This document shows, piece by piece, positions 42,060 to 50,223 of a stretch of 50,710 nucleotides of DNA (the first letter of the stretch is position 1; every line of letters begins with the position of its first letter). The DNA comes from Elusimicrobia bacterium CG1_02_37_114. GTDB lineage: Bacteria > Elusimicrobiota > Endomicrobiia > CG1-02-37-114. The notes below the pieces were generated by a model. That model did not search any database. It saw only the letters and a list, made by a program, of their open reading frames with translations, and was not told where the DNA came from. Made by a program: the position numbers and the translations under genes. The stretch lies in the NCBI GenBank assembly GCA_001871125.1, contig MNXB01000120.1, positions 1-50,710 of the forward strand, read 5' to 3'.

Positions 42060-43199
42060 ATGAACTACAATAAAACATTTTTTCTCTGTTGTCTTTTAGT
42101 ATCTTTACTTTCTGTGTTTGCATTTTCAATTGAAAGCAGTAATGCGGCTGAATACAACTACGAACCTTACGGGATATGCACGCATCTGGACTGGCTGTTT
42201 TTTTATAAGACAGAAGATGAGGTGGTTAAAAGTATTGAGATGATTAAAGAAACAGGGGTACAGTGGGTAAGGACAGGGTTTGTATGGGCATGGTTGGAAC
42301 CTGAGGAAGGTAAAATTGAGGAAGACCAGATAAATAGAGTAATGTTTATAGCAAATAAACTGAAAGAGAAAGAAATAAATTTTTATCTGAATCTCGGCGG
42401 GACACCCAAATGGACATCAGAAAATCCCGTCGTTGAAGACTACTGGAGATACTCACCCACAGATATGGAGGCGTGGAGAAAATATATTCAACTTTTAGGA
42501 AACAGGTTAAAAGGAATTGCTAAGTACTGGGAAATAGGTAATGAGGTTGACTGGGAAGCATTCTGGAAATCCGGCATGGAAAAATATGTTGAGACGCTGA
42601 AAATAGCATATACGGAACTGAAGAAGATAGATCCAGAAATTGTAGTTTTGATTGGTGGACTGGCTACAGATGGCGTGCATGGGTTTAAATCAGGTGAGAT
42701 GGTTGCGATGGACAATGCCCTCCAACAGATGTATGACCTGGGCGTAAAGGACTACTATGATATTTTGAGTATTCATCCCTATGCCATAAGCGAGCTCGGG
42801 GATACGAAAGTATCGCTTGAAAAAATAAACACGGCTTATGAAGTGATGATAAAAAACGGAGATAAGGACAAAAAGATATGGGTTACCGAAATAGGTCTCC
42901 CGACATCAATAGAGGAGATTGACGAAGACGTTCAGGCAGGGAATCTAAAGGAAGTATATACGGAAATATTGAAACACCCGCAGGTGGAAAAAATTTTCTG
43001 GTATAACTTCCGGTGTAAGGGAACCGACCCAAAGGATGTTGAACATACCCTGGGTATAATTAACTATGACTTCAGCCCGAGAAAAGCATATTATGCTTTC
43101 AAAGAAATGAAAAAATACGTGGAAAAACCCGCTGACAGGAAGTTTTTAAAAAAGAAACAAAAAATGATAGAGAAAATAAAAAAAGAAACGTCCAGGTAA
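42060..43199 (+). CDS. Secreted clan-A (TIM-barrel) glycoside hydrolase
   Basis: A 379-residue exported enzyme of the (beta/alpha)8 clan GH-A type, nearest in feel to GH39/GH5-like families. It has a signal peptide (KTFFLCCLLVSLLSVFAFSI). The acid/base Glu is in KYWEIGNEVDWEAFW and the nucleophile Glu in KIWVTEIGLPTS. GVQWVRTGFVWAWLEPEEG and LSIHPYAISE are also typical. The ATG at 42060 has GAGGTG upstream. The substrate is not predictable. A 26-bp exact copy of its HLDWLFFYKT-coding segment lies at 46346. Confidence 0.8.
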   Translation: MNYNKTFFLCCLLVSLLSVFAFSIESSNAAEYNYEPYGICTHLDWLFFYKTEDEVVKSIEMIKETGVQWVRTGFVWAWLEPEEGKIEEDQINRVMFIANKLKEKEINFYLNLGGTPKWTSENPVVEDYWRYSPTDMEAWRKYIQLLGNRLKGIAKYWEIGNEVDWEAFWKSGMEKYVETLKIAYTELKKIDPEIVVLIGGLATDGVHGFKSGEMVAMDNALQQMYDLGVKDYYDILSIHPYAISELGDTKVSLEKINTAYEVMIKNGDKDKKIWVTEIGLPTSIEEIDEDVQAGNLKEVYTEILKHPQVEKIFWYNFRCKGTDPKDVEHTLGIINYDFSPRKAYYAFKEMKKYVEKPADRKFLKKKQKMIEKIKKETSR

Positions 43200-43205
43200 A
43201 AATTT

Positions 43206-44288
43206 ATGATAAAACCATCACCTGATTTTTCAAGACTGCGAAAAGCTCTCCTGAGACAGGGGGAACCGGACAGGGTGCCTTTTTATGAACTCTTTGTTGA
43301 CGGTGAGATTATTGAAGCGGTTATTAAAAAACCTTTAACGAAACTTGATATAAATAAAAGCGAAGAAAAAAAACAATACGTTAAATGGCTGGTTGAATTC
43401 TATTACAACACGGGATATGACTATGTCCCTCTCCCGATAGGAACTGTTTTCCCCTGCACTAATACTTTACAGGCTGAAGACACCGCCAGCCTCCCCCGCT
43501 CAGTGAGATCATGGCAGGATGAACACCGCGGGACGATTGAAACAAGAGAAGATTTTGAAAAATATAAGTGGACTGATATCAAATCCATTGATTTCTCAAT
43601 ATTTGAGCTAATGTCAAAAAATCTTCCTGACGGAATGAAGATGATTCCCCTGGGTCCCGGGGGTGTACTTGAAAACGTAATGTGGCTGATGGGATACGAA
43701 CCAATGTCATATGCTATTTATGAAGACCCCCGGTTGATACAGGAAATGTTTGACAGGGTGGGATGGACTTTAGAAAAAGTATTTGATACATTCACCCGGA
43801 TGGACAATGTTGGTGCCCTTGCCCTGGGTGATGATATGGGATTTAAGACACAAACGATGATTTCACCTGAAATGCTGAGGAAATATGTCTTTCCATGGCA
43901 GAAAAAGATTGTTGAAGTCGCCCACAGAAAGAACCTCCCCCTTATATTGCATTCCTGCGGAAATCTGGAGAGTGTAATGGACGATTTAATAGATTATGTA
44001 GGCATAGATGCAAAACACTCCTATGAAAATGTTATAATGCCAATCACAGAGGCAAAGAAAAAATATGGCAACAGGATTGCCGTGTTGGGTGGAATTGATG
44101 TGGACATACTCTCCCGGTTAAGTGAAAAAGAAGTGCGCAAAGAAGTAACCAGAATCCTCTACGAATGCGCACCTGGAGGCGGGTATGCTTTAGGCTCAGG
44201 TAATACCATTGCTAACTATGTTAAGTTAGAAAACTATTTAGCTATGCTTGATGAAGGCAGTAAATATGAATTTCAAGTAAAATCCTGA
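43206..44288 (+). CDS. URO-D/MtaA-like methyltransferase family protein
   Basis: A 360-residue, complete relative of the broken gene at 36298. It has FSRLRKALLRQGEPDRVPFY at the start, GALALGDDMGFK, LILHSCGNLESVMDDL (HxCG), IAVLGGIDVDIL and CAPGGGYALGSGNTI. The HxCG motif is the zinc site of MtaA/MtbA-type methyltransferases that move methyl groups from corrinoid proteins. No corrinoid protein gene is in the window. The last codons (QVKS, TGA) lie inside a dispersed repeat block (44271 on). Confidence 0.82.
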   Translation: MIKPSPDFSRLRKALLRQGEPDRVPFYELFVDGEIIEAVIKKPLTKLDINKSEEKKQYVKWLVEFYYNTGYDYVPLPIGTVFPCTNTLQAEDTASLPRSVRSWQDEHRGTIETREDFEKYKWTDIKSIDFSIFELMSKNLPDGMKMIPLGPGGVLENVMWLMGYEPMSYAIYEDPRLIQEMFDRVGWTLEKVFDTFTRMDNVGALALGDDMGFKTQTMISPEMLRKYVFPWQKKIVEVAHRKNLPLILHSCGNLESVMDDLIDYVGIDAKHSYENVIMPITEAKKKYGNRIAVLGGIDVDILSRLSEKEVRKEVTRILYECAPGGGYALGSGNTIANYVKLENYLAMLDEGSKYEFQVKS

Positions 44289-44372
44289 AGGATTAATTCC
44301 AGGGATTAAGGGTTTACCCTGGGATTCCCCGATTTATCGGGATTATAACTCCTGGGATTATATTTTCCTAAG
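44271..44372. repeat. Mosaic palindromic repeat block overlapping a gene end
   Basis: The block runs TTCAAGTAAAATCCTGAAGG, ATTAATTCCAGGGATT, AAGGGTTTACCCTGGG, the uninterrupted hairpin CCCCGATTTATCGGG and AACTCCTGGGATTATATTTT. The first two modules are identical to 9667-9700, and AAGGGTTTACCC matches 1024-1035. Here the CCCCGA/TCGGG hairpin lacks the 21-nt loop insertion present at 975 and 9701. It carries the stop codon of the URO-D gene. Confidence 0.8.
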
Positions 44373-44417
44373 ATTCAAGTCGTGGTTCTCTGCGAAGGCG
44401 GATAGAAAGGGGAAGGT

Positions 44418-46346
44418 ATGGAATTACTCATTGACAATTCAAAAAGGAATCAAATTCGCAGCGGAGTTTATGTCGGGGGATTGGGCTCAGGAGGGTTTGA
44501 ACTCAGACCTGACGGGAAATTTTATAAGTGCAGGTTATTTAATGACTGGAGAGCAGAACCGCCACTGGATGCCTGTTTCTTATACAAATATAAAAATAAA
44601 ACTTATGTATTACAGCTTGACGATTATATAAATCCTTATGTGATTATTCAGGGAGTAAAGAAAATAGGATACAGGGGCGAATTTCCCAAAGTAAAGTTAA
44701 GTTACCCGGAATTACCTGTAGAAATTGAATTTCTATCGTTTTTTATCCCGGGAGATATAAAAAATTCTTCCCTGCCAGATGTAATATGTAAAGTAAGGGG
44801 GAGAGGGGATTTGTGTTTCCTATTCCCCTCTTCTATGTTGAGCGAAACAGAAATGGAGGGAAGGAAAGTATTTCTAAAATCAGAAAAAGGAGAGCTGGGT
44901 TTATATTCTGAAAAGGGAAAGGCATTTTATACCCCGTGCGGTTCCGGCATATTTAATTCATTTGCCAGGAGCTGGAAATTACCAGAAGTAAACCAGGGGT
45001 GTAATATAAAGAATTTTTACTACGCTGGAATATTTTTTGAGAAGAAGTTTGAAGATGAAATAGTTATCAGCTGGTATTTTCCTGATATGAGAGATTATGA
45101 AAATAACTTTATAGGACATTATTACACAAACTATTTTAAATCCTGTAGAGAAGTAATGGACTATACTGTAAAAAATAAAGGAATGTTGAGGGCAAAAACG
45201 GAGGGTTTTTATAAAAAAACCTACAGTAAAAATTTACCACAATATCTAAAGGACAGTTATACCGCACAGTTGTCAAGTTTTGTGAAGCAAAGCTGGCTAA
45301 CAAAAGATGGTAAGTTTGGCGTTTGGGAAGGAAGCTGTTCCTGCTGTGGTCTGCAGACAACGGATGTTGCATATTACGGTTCCTGGCTGTATGTAAAATT
45401 ATTCCCGGAATTGGAGAAGGCAGGAATAAGATTATTGGCAAAATTCCAGAGAGAAGATGGGTGGATTCCTCACTTTTTCCCCGGGACATTCAAGCACATT
45501 GATGAATATCGCAGAAAAGATATGAATATGCAATTTGTACTTATGGTGTACAGAAATTATTTTCTGTGGAATGATAAAAATTTCCTAAGAGAGATGTATC
45601 CAAAGGTGAAAAAAGCAATCTCGGGAGCATATAACTGGGATACGGATGGAGATAAGATACCCGATATAGAAGGTCCTGACCAGACTTTTGATGCATGGGG
45701 ATGGAAAGGGTGCAGTATATATTTAGCGGTTTTGTGGTTAGCGTCATTGAGAGTTGGAATAAAAACTGGAGAGATGCTCAACGATAGAATTTTTGCAGAG
45801 AAGTGCAGGGAAGACTTCAAAATAGTTAAGAAAAATATAATAGATAAATTATGGAATGGCAAATATTTTATACTGTGGTCAGATGGTAAAAGCAGGGATG
45901 AAAGTTGTTTACTGGATGCACTGTCCGGGGACTGGTACTGTTATTTATCGGGGTTGGGGCACATTCTCCCGGAAGATATGATAAAATTACATCTGAAAGC
46001 GTGTCTGAAATATAACAGAAAGAAGATGGACCCGACATATATGAAAGCATATTATACGCCCGGAGAAGATGGCTTCTGCTACATAAATGGGGGCTATAAA
46101 GATAATAAAAGAGTTTCTTTCCAGCAGTATGAACCATGGACAGGCTTGGAATATGCATTCGCAGTTCATCTTCACATAATGGGAATGAGAAAAGAGGCAC
46201 TCCGGGTCATAAAGGATGTCTATGACAGAAAGTTAAAATGTGGAATGATATGGAATCATATAGAATGCGGCGGTGATTATTTCAGACCAATGGTTATTGG
46301 CATTTTTGCAGATACCATTGAAAAGAAGGCGTGTGTTGCCACTTAG
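44418..46346 (+). CDS. Glycoside hydrolase family 116 / DUF608-like (glucosylceramidase-type)
   Basis: A 642-residue protein. The N-terminus starts with the substrate-binding beta domain signature (GVYVGGLGSGGFELRPDGKF, CRLFNDW). The C-terminal (alpha/alpha)6 domain has WEGSCSCCGLQTTDVAYYGS, DGDKIPDIEGPDQTFDAW and the WLASLRVG helix, and ends with EQYEPW-like QQYEPWTGLEYAFA. GH116 enzymes cleave beta-glucosides or beta-xylosides. No signal peptide is seen, so it is cytoplasmic. The extreme C-terminus (ACVAT) runs into a small duplicated fragment at 46346, so the native end may have been lost. GGGGAAGG precedes the ATG. Confidence 0.8.
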   Translation: MELLIDNSKRNQIRSGVYVGGLGSGGFELRPDGKFYKCRLFNDWRAEPPLDACFLYKYKNKTYVLQLDDYINPYVIIQGVKKIGYRGEFPKVKLSYPELPVEIEFLSFFIPGDIKNSSLPDVICKVRGRGDLCFLFPSSMLSETEMEGRKVFLKSEKGELGLYSEKGKAFYTPCGSGIFNSFARSWKLPEVNQGCNIKNFYYAGIFFEKKFEDEIVISWYFPDMRDYENNFIGHYYTNYFKSCREVMDYTVKNKGMLRAKTEGFYKKTYSKNLPQYLKDSYTAQLSSFVKQSWLTKDGKFGVWEGSCSCCGLQTTDVAYYGSWLYVKLFPELEKAGIRLLAKFQREDGWIPHFFPGTFKHIDEYRRKDMNMQFVLMVYRNYFLWNDKNFLREMYPKVKKAISGAYNWDTDGDKIPDIEGPDQTFDAWGWKGCSIYLAVLWLASLRVGIKTGEMLNDRIFAEKCREDFKIVKKNIIDKLWNGKYFILWSDGKSRDESCLLDALSGDWYCYLSGLGHILPEDMIKLHLKACLKYNRKKMDPTYMKAYYTPGEDGFCYINGGYKDNKRVSFQQYEPWTGLEYAFAVHLHIMGMRKEALRVIKDVYDRKLKCGMIWNHIECGGDYFRPMVIGIFADTIEKKACVAT

Positions 46347-46371
46347 ACTGGCTGTTTTTTTATAAGACAGA
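46346..46371 (+). repeat. 26-bp exact fragment of the clan-A glycosidase gene
   Basis: Positions 46346-46371 are identical to 42189-42214, and in the same frame read HLDWLFFYKTD versus HLDWLFFYKTE. It sits at the GH116 stop codon. It looks like the residue of a second copy of that glycosidase gene removed by recombination. The rest of the gap 46372-46451 holds no recognised feature except the GGGAGG of the next gene. Confidence 0.65.
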
Positions 46372-46451
46372 CATCGATGTAGAGTAAGAGGGTCAGGTCT
46401 TGACTTTACAGGCAAAGGTACAACGATAGAAGTTATAGAACGGGAGGATGG

Positions 46452-47348
46452 ATGCGTCTAATACAAAACCGTATAGGTATTTCCACACACTTTATGCCAT
46501 CTACACATGGAGAAAACATTTATGATGCTATACGCATGGTCCACAAGGCCGGGTTCAAGGGGTTTGAGATTGTTCCCACGCTTGACCAGGCACAATTAGG
46601 CTATCCGGAAAACTATCCCAATGTCGGCATAGACCTCTTTGAAACGACAGAAAAAGAAATTGATAGATTGAAAGATGCCCTGAGTGTCTTTGACTGGGTC
46701 ACTGTCCATTCACCTCATTTAGATTGGAACCTTTCCAGTGCTAACCGCCATCTCCGAAAACTGACCCGGGAATATTTTGACAGATGTTTTGAACTTGGCG
46801 TTAAACTGGGTGCTATTGCGGTTACTTATCACGGTGGAGGAAACACATGGGGATATATACGCAAAATGGAACGTATTATGGAATACAATGTTGATTATGC
46901 TAAACATTTAATGCCAAAAGCAAAAAAAACAGGAATACCTGTGGGTTTTGAAGCAGGAGGTCTTGATTATCTGAAATATGTATGTGACCGGGTGAATGGT
47001 TGGGGCATAAATCTTGACATAGGTCATGCATATATGTCAGCCGGGACTGACGAAGGTTTTTTTGCATACATAAGTGAATTCAAAGATAAAATTACAGAAG
47101 TTCATCACAATGGTATTAACCATTACTGGGGTGGTTATATGGAACATCAACCTCCTCACTTAAATAATATGGTTGATTTCCAGCGTACATATGAACGGTT
47201 GAAAGAAATCAAATACAATGGTCCGATTGTATGCGAAATTCAGGGACAGGACATAGAACAGGTTATCCGGCATTGCCAGGAATCAAAAGATATGATTGTC
47301 GGAATCTGGAACGGGGAACGGAAGTTATCCCATCGCTGGAAAATTTAA
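46452..47348 (+). CDS. Sugar phosphate isomerase/epimerase (xylose isomerase-like TIM barrel)
   Basis: A 298-residue AP-endonuclease-2/xylose-isomerase-like protein. RIGISTHFMPSTHGENIYDA and GFKGFEIVPTLDQ begin the barrel. Probable metal ligands lie in VGFEAGG, NLDIGHAYMS, EVHHNGINHYWGGY and CEIQGQD (Glu, Asp/His, His, Glu). GGGAGG precedes the ATG. In sugar clusters such proteins isomerise or epimerise unusual sugars or inositols; which one cannot be told. It is the last intact gene of the cluster. Confidence 0.85.
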   Translation: MRLIQNRIGISTHFMPSTHGENIYDAIRMVHKAGFKGFEIVPTLDQAQLGYPENYPNVGIDLFETTEKEIDRLKDALSVFDWVTVHSPHLDWNLSSANRHLRKLTREYFDRCFELGVKLGAIAVTYHGGGNTWGYIRKMERIMEYNVDYAKHLMPKAKKTGIPVGFEAGGLDYLKYVCDRVNGWGINLDIGHAYMSAGTDEGFFAYISEFKDKITEVHHNGINHYWGGYMEHQPPHLNNMVDFQRTYERLKEIKYNGPIVCEIQGQDIEQVIRHCQESKDMIVGIWNGERKLSHRWKI

Positions 47349-47357
47349 AAGTGAAAT

Positions 47358-47574
47358 ATGTTTCATAAAATTAACTTTAAAAATTTTGGATATGTGCTGG
47401 ATAAATTTGAAAGGTTTTGTGATGAGACATATTTCGGCGGAGATGCTATACCAAATCTTTTTTTGTTAATTTTGGACCTGGAATTATGGCAGGTTATGTT
47501 GGTGCTGATGTTCGGATTAGATACGACAAACTGCATAATTATCTCCCCAAAATTCATTATTTTTTCTGATGTAT
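47358..47574 (+). pseudogene. Fragment of a second URO-D-like gene
   Basis: Positions 47382-47462 are identical to 41097-41177 inside the URO-D gene. The T-run then has 7 instead of 5 T, shifting the frame. The text continues in the new frame as a related but diverged URO-D sequence (NFGPGIMAGYVGADVR) before being cut by the end of the convergent pcm gene. It is the trace of a paralogous copy, partly homogenised or duplicated. Confidence 0.75.
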
Positions 47575-48270
47575 CATAGGGACAAATCGGACGGGCAGGA
47601 CACTTTTTTTGATAAGTTCACCTTTTGTTTTTGTAACTAAAAAAAGTTCTTGATAATATTTACCTACAGGTATGACAATTCCGCCACCTTCAGCAAGTTG
47701 GTCTATCAATGGTTGAGGAATTTCTTCGGGTGCACAGGTAACTATAATACAATCAAATGGCGCATATTTATCCCAGCCTTTGTATCCATCACCAATTTTA
47801 ACTTTTATGTTCTTATAGTTCATATTTCTCAATAGTTTCTTTGCTTTTATTGCAAGTCCTGGTATTATCTCAATTGTATATACCTCTTTACATAACTGTG
47901 CAAGTATTGCCGCCTGGTATCCCGAACCAGTGCCTATCTCCAGGACTTTTTCATTACCCTCTAAATTGAGTAATTCTGTCATATACGCCACAATATAAGG
48001 TTGTGAAATTGTCTGCCCTTCACCTATCGGCAAAGGACAGTCCTCATATGCCATATGTCTGATTTCTTCCGGTATAAACTTATGCCGTTCAACTTTTAAC
48101 ATAGCATTCAGCACTCTTTTATTGCTCACTCCGCGTGATTTGATTTGTGTTTCAACCATTTGTTGACGGAGAATACTGTAACTTTTATCAGTGTCCTCTG
48201 TCCTTGCATTACGACATCCGGAATCCATACAGACAACAATCAGAAATGACAATATTAATGTCTTTTTCAT
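47557..48270 (-). CDS. pcm: Protein-L-isoaspartate O-methyltransferase with N-terminal signal
   Basis: Methylates L-isoaspartyl residues in damaged proteins using S-adenosylmethionine. LRQQMVETQIKSRGVSNKRV, YEDCPLPIGEGQTISQPYIV and VLEIGTGSGYQAAILAQL (SAM site) are classical, and the protein ends IPVGKYYQELFLVTK..FVPMI. The 237 residues include about 25 extra at the N-terminus that form a signal-like sequence (LILSFLIVVCMDSGC), with Cys 19 in a poor lipobox. Export would separate the enzyme from cytoplasmic SAM. The start directly abuts a tandem repeat array. Confidence 0.93.
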   Translation of the reverse strand: MKKTLILSFLIVVCMDSGCRNARTEDTDKSYSILRQQMVETQIKSRGVSNKRVLNAMLKVERHKFIPEEIRHMAYEDCPLPIGEGQTISQPYIVAYMTELLNLEGNEKVLEIGTGSGYQAAILAQLCKEVYTIEIIPGLAIKAKKLLRNMNYKNIKVKIGDGYKGWDKYAPFDCIIVTCAPEEIPQPLIDQLAEGGGIVIPVGKYYQELFLVTKTKGELIKKSVLPVRFVPMIHQKK

Positions 48271-48275
48271 AAACT

Positions 48276-48359
48276 AGATAATCCTGCGGATAAATCAGAT
48301 AATCCTGCGGATAAATCAGATAATCCTGCGGATAAATTAGATAATCCTGCGGATAATGT
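48276..48359. repeat. Four tandem 21-bp repeats upstream of pcm
   Basis: Units at 48276-48296, 48297-48317, 48318-48338 and 48339-48359. The first two are identical, the third differs by one base and the fourth at its end. On the minus strand each unit contains TTATCCGCAGGATTATCT, the dispersed repeat core. The unit length equals the 21-nt insertion in the hairpins at 975 and 9701. It fills the leader/promoter region of pcm. Confidence 0.9.
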
Positions 48360-48391
48360 ACTATCGCCAATCAATTTTGGTTAATGATTTT

Positions 48392-49912
48392 TCACAGATG
48401 CCCCTCTGATGTCTTCAATGTAAAAAGAAATAGAGGCGCAGGTATAATCGGCACTGTCTCCCGAAAATCTGCCGTATCCTTGCTGATTATATAATACTCC
48501 TTTATACGGTCTATCCTTGCGGCATCTTTGAGAGAAACATTATTACGGTATTTCACTTCTATACCTGTAAATTCGCCATCCTGTTTTTTGTAAAGAAAAT
48601 CAATTTCTCTTGAACGGTCGTAGTAAAACCAAAGAAATGTAATCATTTCTTTCATCGGACTTCGCTCGCCAATGAGGGCAAGATGATTACCTATGATAGA
48701 TTCTACGATGATGCTCTTCAATTCACTATTCAGTAAAATGTCATTGAATAACTCATTCCCGTCCTTTCCTGATAGCCATCCTTTAACGGCACAGTAAATG
48801 AAAGGGTCATAGAAGTAGATTTTTTTATCTGCCCTGTTTTTGAAATTCTGTTTTGAAAAGTCGTATGAATAAAATATTCTTGCAAGAAGATTTTCTGTCA
48901 ACAGGTCGCTATAGCTTGCGATGGTCTTAGGGTCGGGGGAACTGCCGACTTCTTTGGTTATATCTGCAAAATTAGTCCGGCTGGACTGGCATCGCACAAT
49001 GACATCCATAAGACCTCTCAAGGCAGTCTCGTTTTTGATTTCTCTTACCAAATCGCCCTTGAGGACATTGATATATTTCTCGTAAATATTGGAATCAATT
49101 TTCTGCTGTTTGTTATTACTGTTTGACATGCTGTCTAATAGCGAATTTATTGATTCTGGAAACCCCCCGGTATGCAGGTAGAGCGTAAAGAAGAACTGTA
49201 ATTCTTTCTCAAAAGGAAGCAGGTTCTTAACAGAAGCGATAAAACCATCTCTGTCCTCAAGATTAATTCTGGCAAAAGTTTCTCTTTTGTCAAAAAATTG
49301 TTTCAGTGATTCTGACATATCATAGTCAGAATTTCTGATAATATCTTTAACGATTTCGCTTTGTATAACAAATTCCCTGAATGACAATGGATAAAACATC
49401 TTCTCATTTCCTTCTATACCTCTACCCGGAAGCCGTTCTTTTTTGCTCTTGATATCCCAGGGATTAGAACCTGTCACAACAACACAACTGTTCTGGAACG
49501 ACCCTGCATCAAATAAAGATTTTAATTCGTACGCCCATTCATTTATATAAGAAATTTCATCAAGGAATATATATATTGGATTCATTCCCACACCAAAACT
49601 GTCAAAATAAAATTTTATCGCAGAAGATAACTCTTTGCGGGTTTTGCTCATGTCACAGGAAAAATAGAGTATGGATTTTGGGGCAGAACCTTTCTTAATC
49701 AATTCCCTGATTTTTTGTTTAATCCAGAACGTCTTACCTACCTGTCTCGGTCCCCTGATAATATAAAGGTTATTAGGCTTTAACTCAAGTGATTTTCTTT
49801 TGAAAACTATCTTAAAGGTTCCTTCTCTTTTTAGTTGCTGGTCAAATAAAGGAAATCTATCTTCAAATTTCCACCATGGATTAATATCTGCTATCTCTTG
49901 TGATTTAACCAT
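48392..49912 (-). CDS. AAA ATPase with DUF4143-type C-terminus
   Basis: A 506-residue orphan ATPase. Walker A is YIIRGPRQVGKTFWIKQ, Walker B IYIFLDEISYINEW, then CVVVTGSNPWDIKSKKERLP and FYPLSFREFV. The C-terminal half has KIYFYDPFIYCAVKGWL and FYYDRSREIDFLYKK..GIEVKYR, a PD-(D/E)xK nuclease-like pattern. The ATG at 49912 was chosen over a TTG at 49927. It is the same broad type as the ATPase at 25519. A promoter and a perfect 12-bp inverted repeat lie upstream. Confidence 0.82.
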   Translation of the reverse strand: MVKSQEIADINPWWKFEDRFPLFDQQLKREGTFKIVFKRKSLELKPNNLYIIRGPRQVGKTFWIKQKIRELIKKGSAPKSILYFSCDMSKTRKELSSAIKFYFDSFGVGMNPIYIFLDEISYINEWAYELKSLFDAGSFQNSCVVVTGSNPWDIKSKKERLPGRGIEGNEKMFYPLSFREFVIQSEIVKDIIRNSDYDMSESLKQFFDKRETFARINLEDRDGFIASVKNLLPFEKELQFFFTLYLHTGGFPESINSLLDSMSNSNNKQQKIDSNIYEKYINVLKGDLVREIKNETALRGLMDVIVRCQSSRTNFADITKEVGSSPDPKTIASYSDLLTENLLARIFYSYDFSKQNFKNRADKKIYFYDPFIYCAVKGWLSGKDGNELFNDILLNSELKSIIVESIIGNHLALIGERSPMKEMITFLWFYYDRSREIDFLYKKQDGEFTGIEVKYRNNVSLKDAARIDRIKEYYIISKDTADFRETVPIIPAPLFLFTLKTSEGHL

Positions 49913-49934
49913 CCTATCGCGCCTCAATTATTGC

Positions 49935-49962
49935 ATATTAAAGGAATACGTTCCTTTAATAT
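49935..49962. promoter_or_regulatory. Perfect 12-bp inverted repeat in the ATPase leader
   Basis: ATATTAAAGGAA (49935-49946), TACG, TTCCTTTAATAT (49951-49962). It lies 22 bases before the start codon and downstream of the -10, so it could act as an operator or as an mRNA hairpin. Confidence 0.7.
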
Positions 49963-49988
49963 TTGCGTTTTAACGGAACGCTGTCCTT

Positions 49989-50017
49989 ATATTAACATAT
50001 AAAATGCGGAAAGTCAA
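49989..50017 (-). promoter_or_regulatory. Sigma-70 promoter for the ATPase
   Basis: On the minus strand TTGACT (50012-50017), 17 bases, TAATAT (49989-49994), followed by the inverted repeat at 49935-49962 and then the start at 49912. Confidence 0.6.
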
Positions 50018-50020
50018 GTT

Positions 50021-50194
50021 TTATGCTGAAAATATCCTGTTTTTGGTTTCCTGAAGAATCTCGGCAGGTTTACCAACTCCACCTTTTCCCTTTTTTATTG
50101 GTGGTGAAATGAACTCTTTTCCAAATAACCTGGTTGCATCCGTGTAATCGTAAAATCCTAAATCGCCAATTATGTTTGAATAATTTGTGAAAAC
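50021..50194 (-). pseudogene. C-terminal gene remnant, unidentified
   Basis: An open frame with no start, beginning after TAG at 50195-50197 and ending at TAA 50021-50023. It encodes 57 residues that read like a natural protein end (IIGDLGFYDYTDATRLFGKE, KGKGGVGKPAEILQETKNRI). The family was not recognised. The stop lies only 4 bases from the ATPase promoter. Confidence 0.4.
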
Positions 50195-50223
50195 CTACAC
50201 GGGAACCTGGTATTGTAGATTAA

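Noticed and set aside
47358-47579. 73-codon ORF as a real gene
   Set aside because: Its conserved part is an exact copy of part of the URO-D gene at 40938, and the frame is lost at a T-run; it is a fragment.
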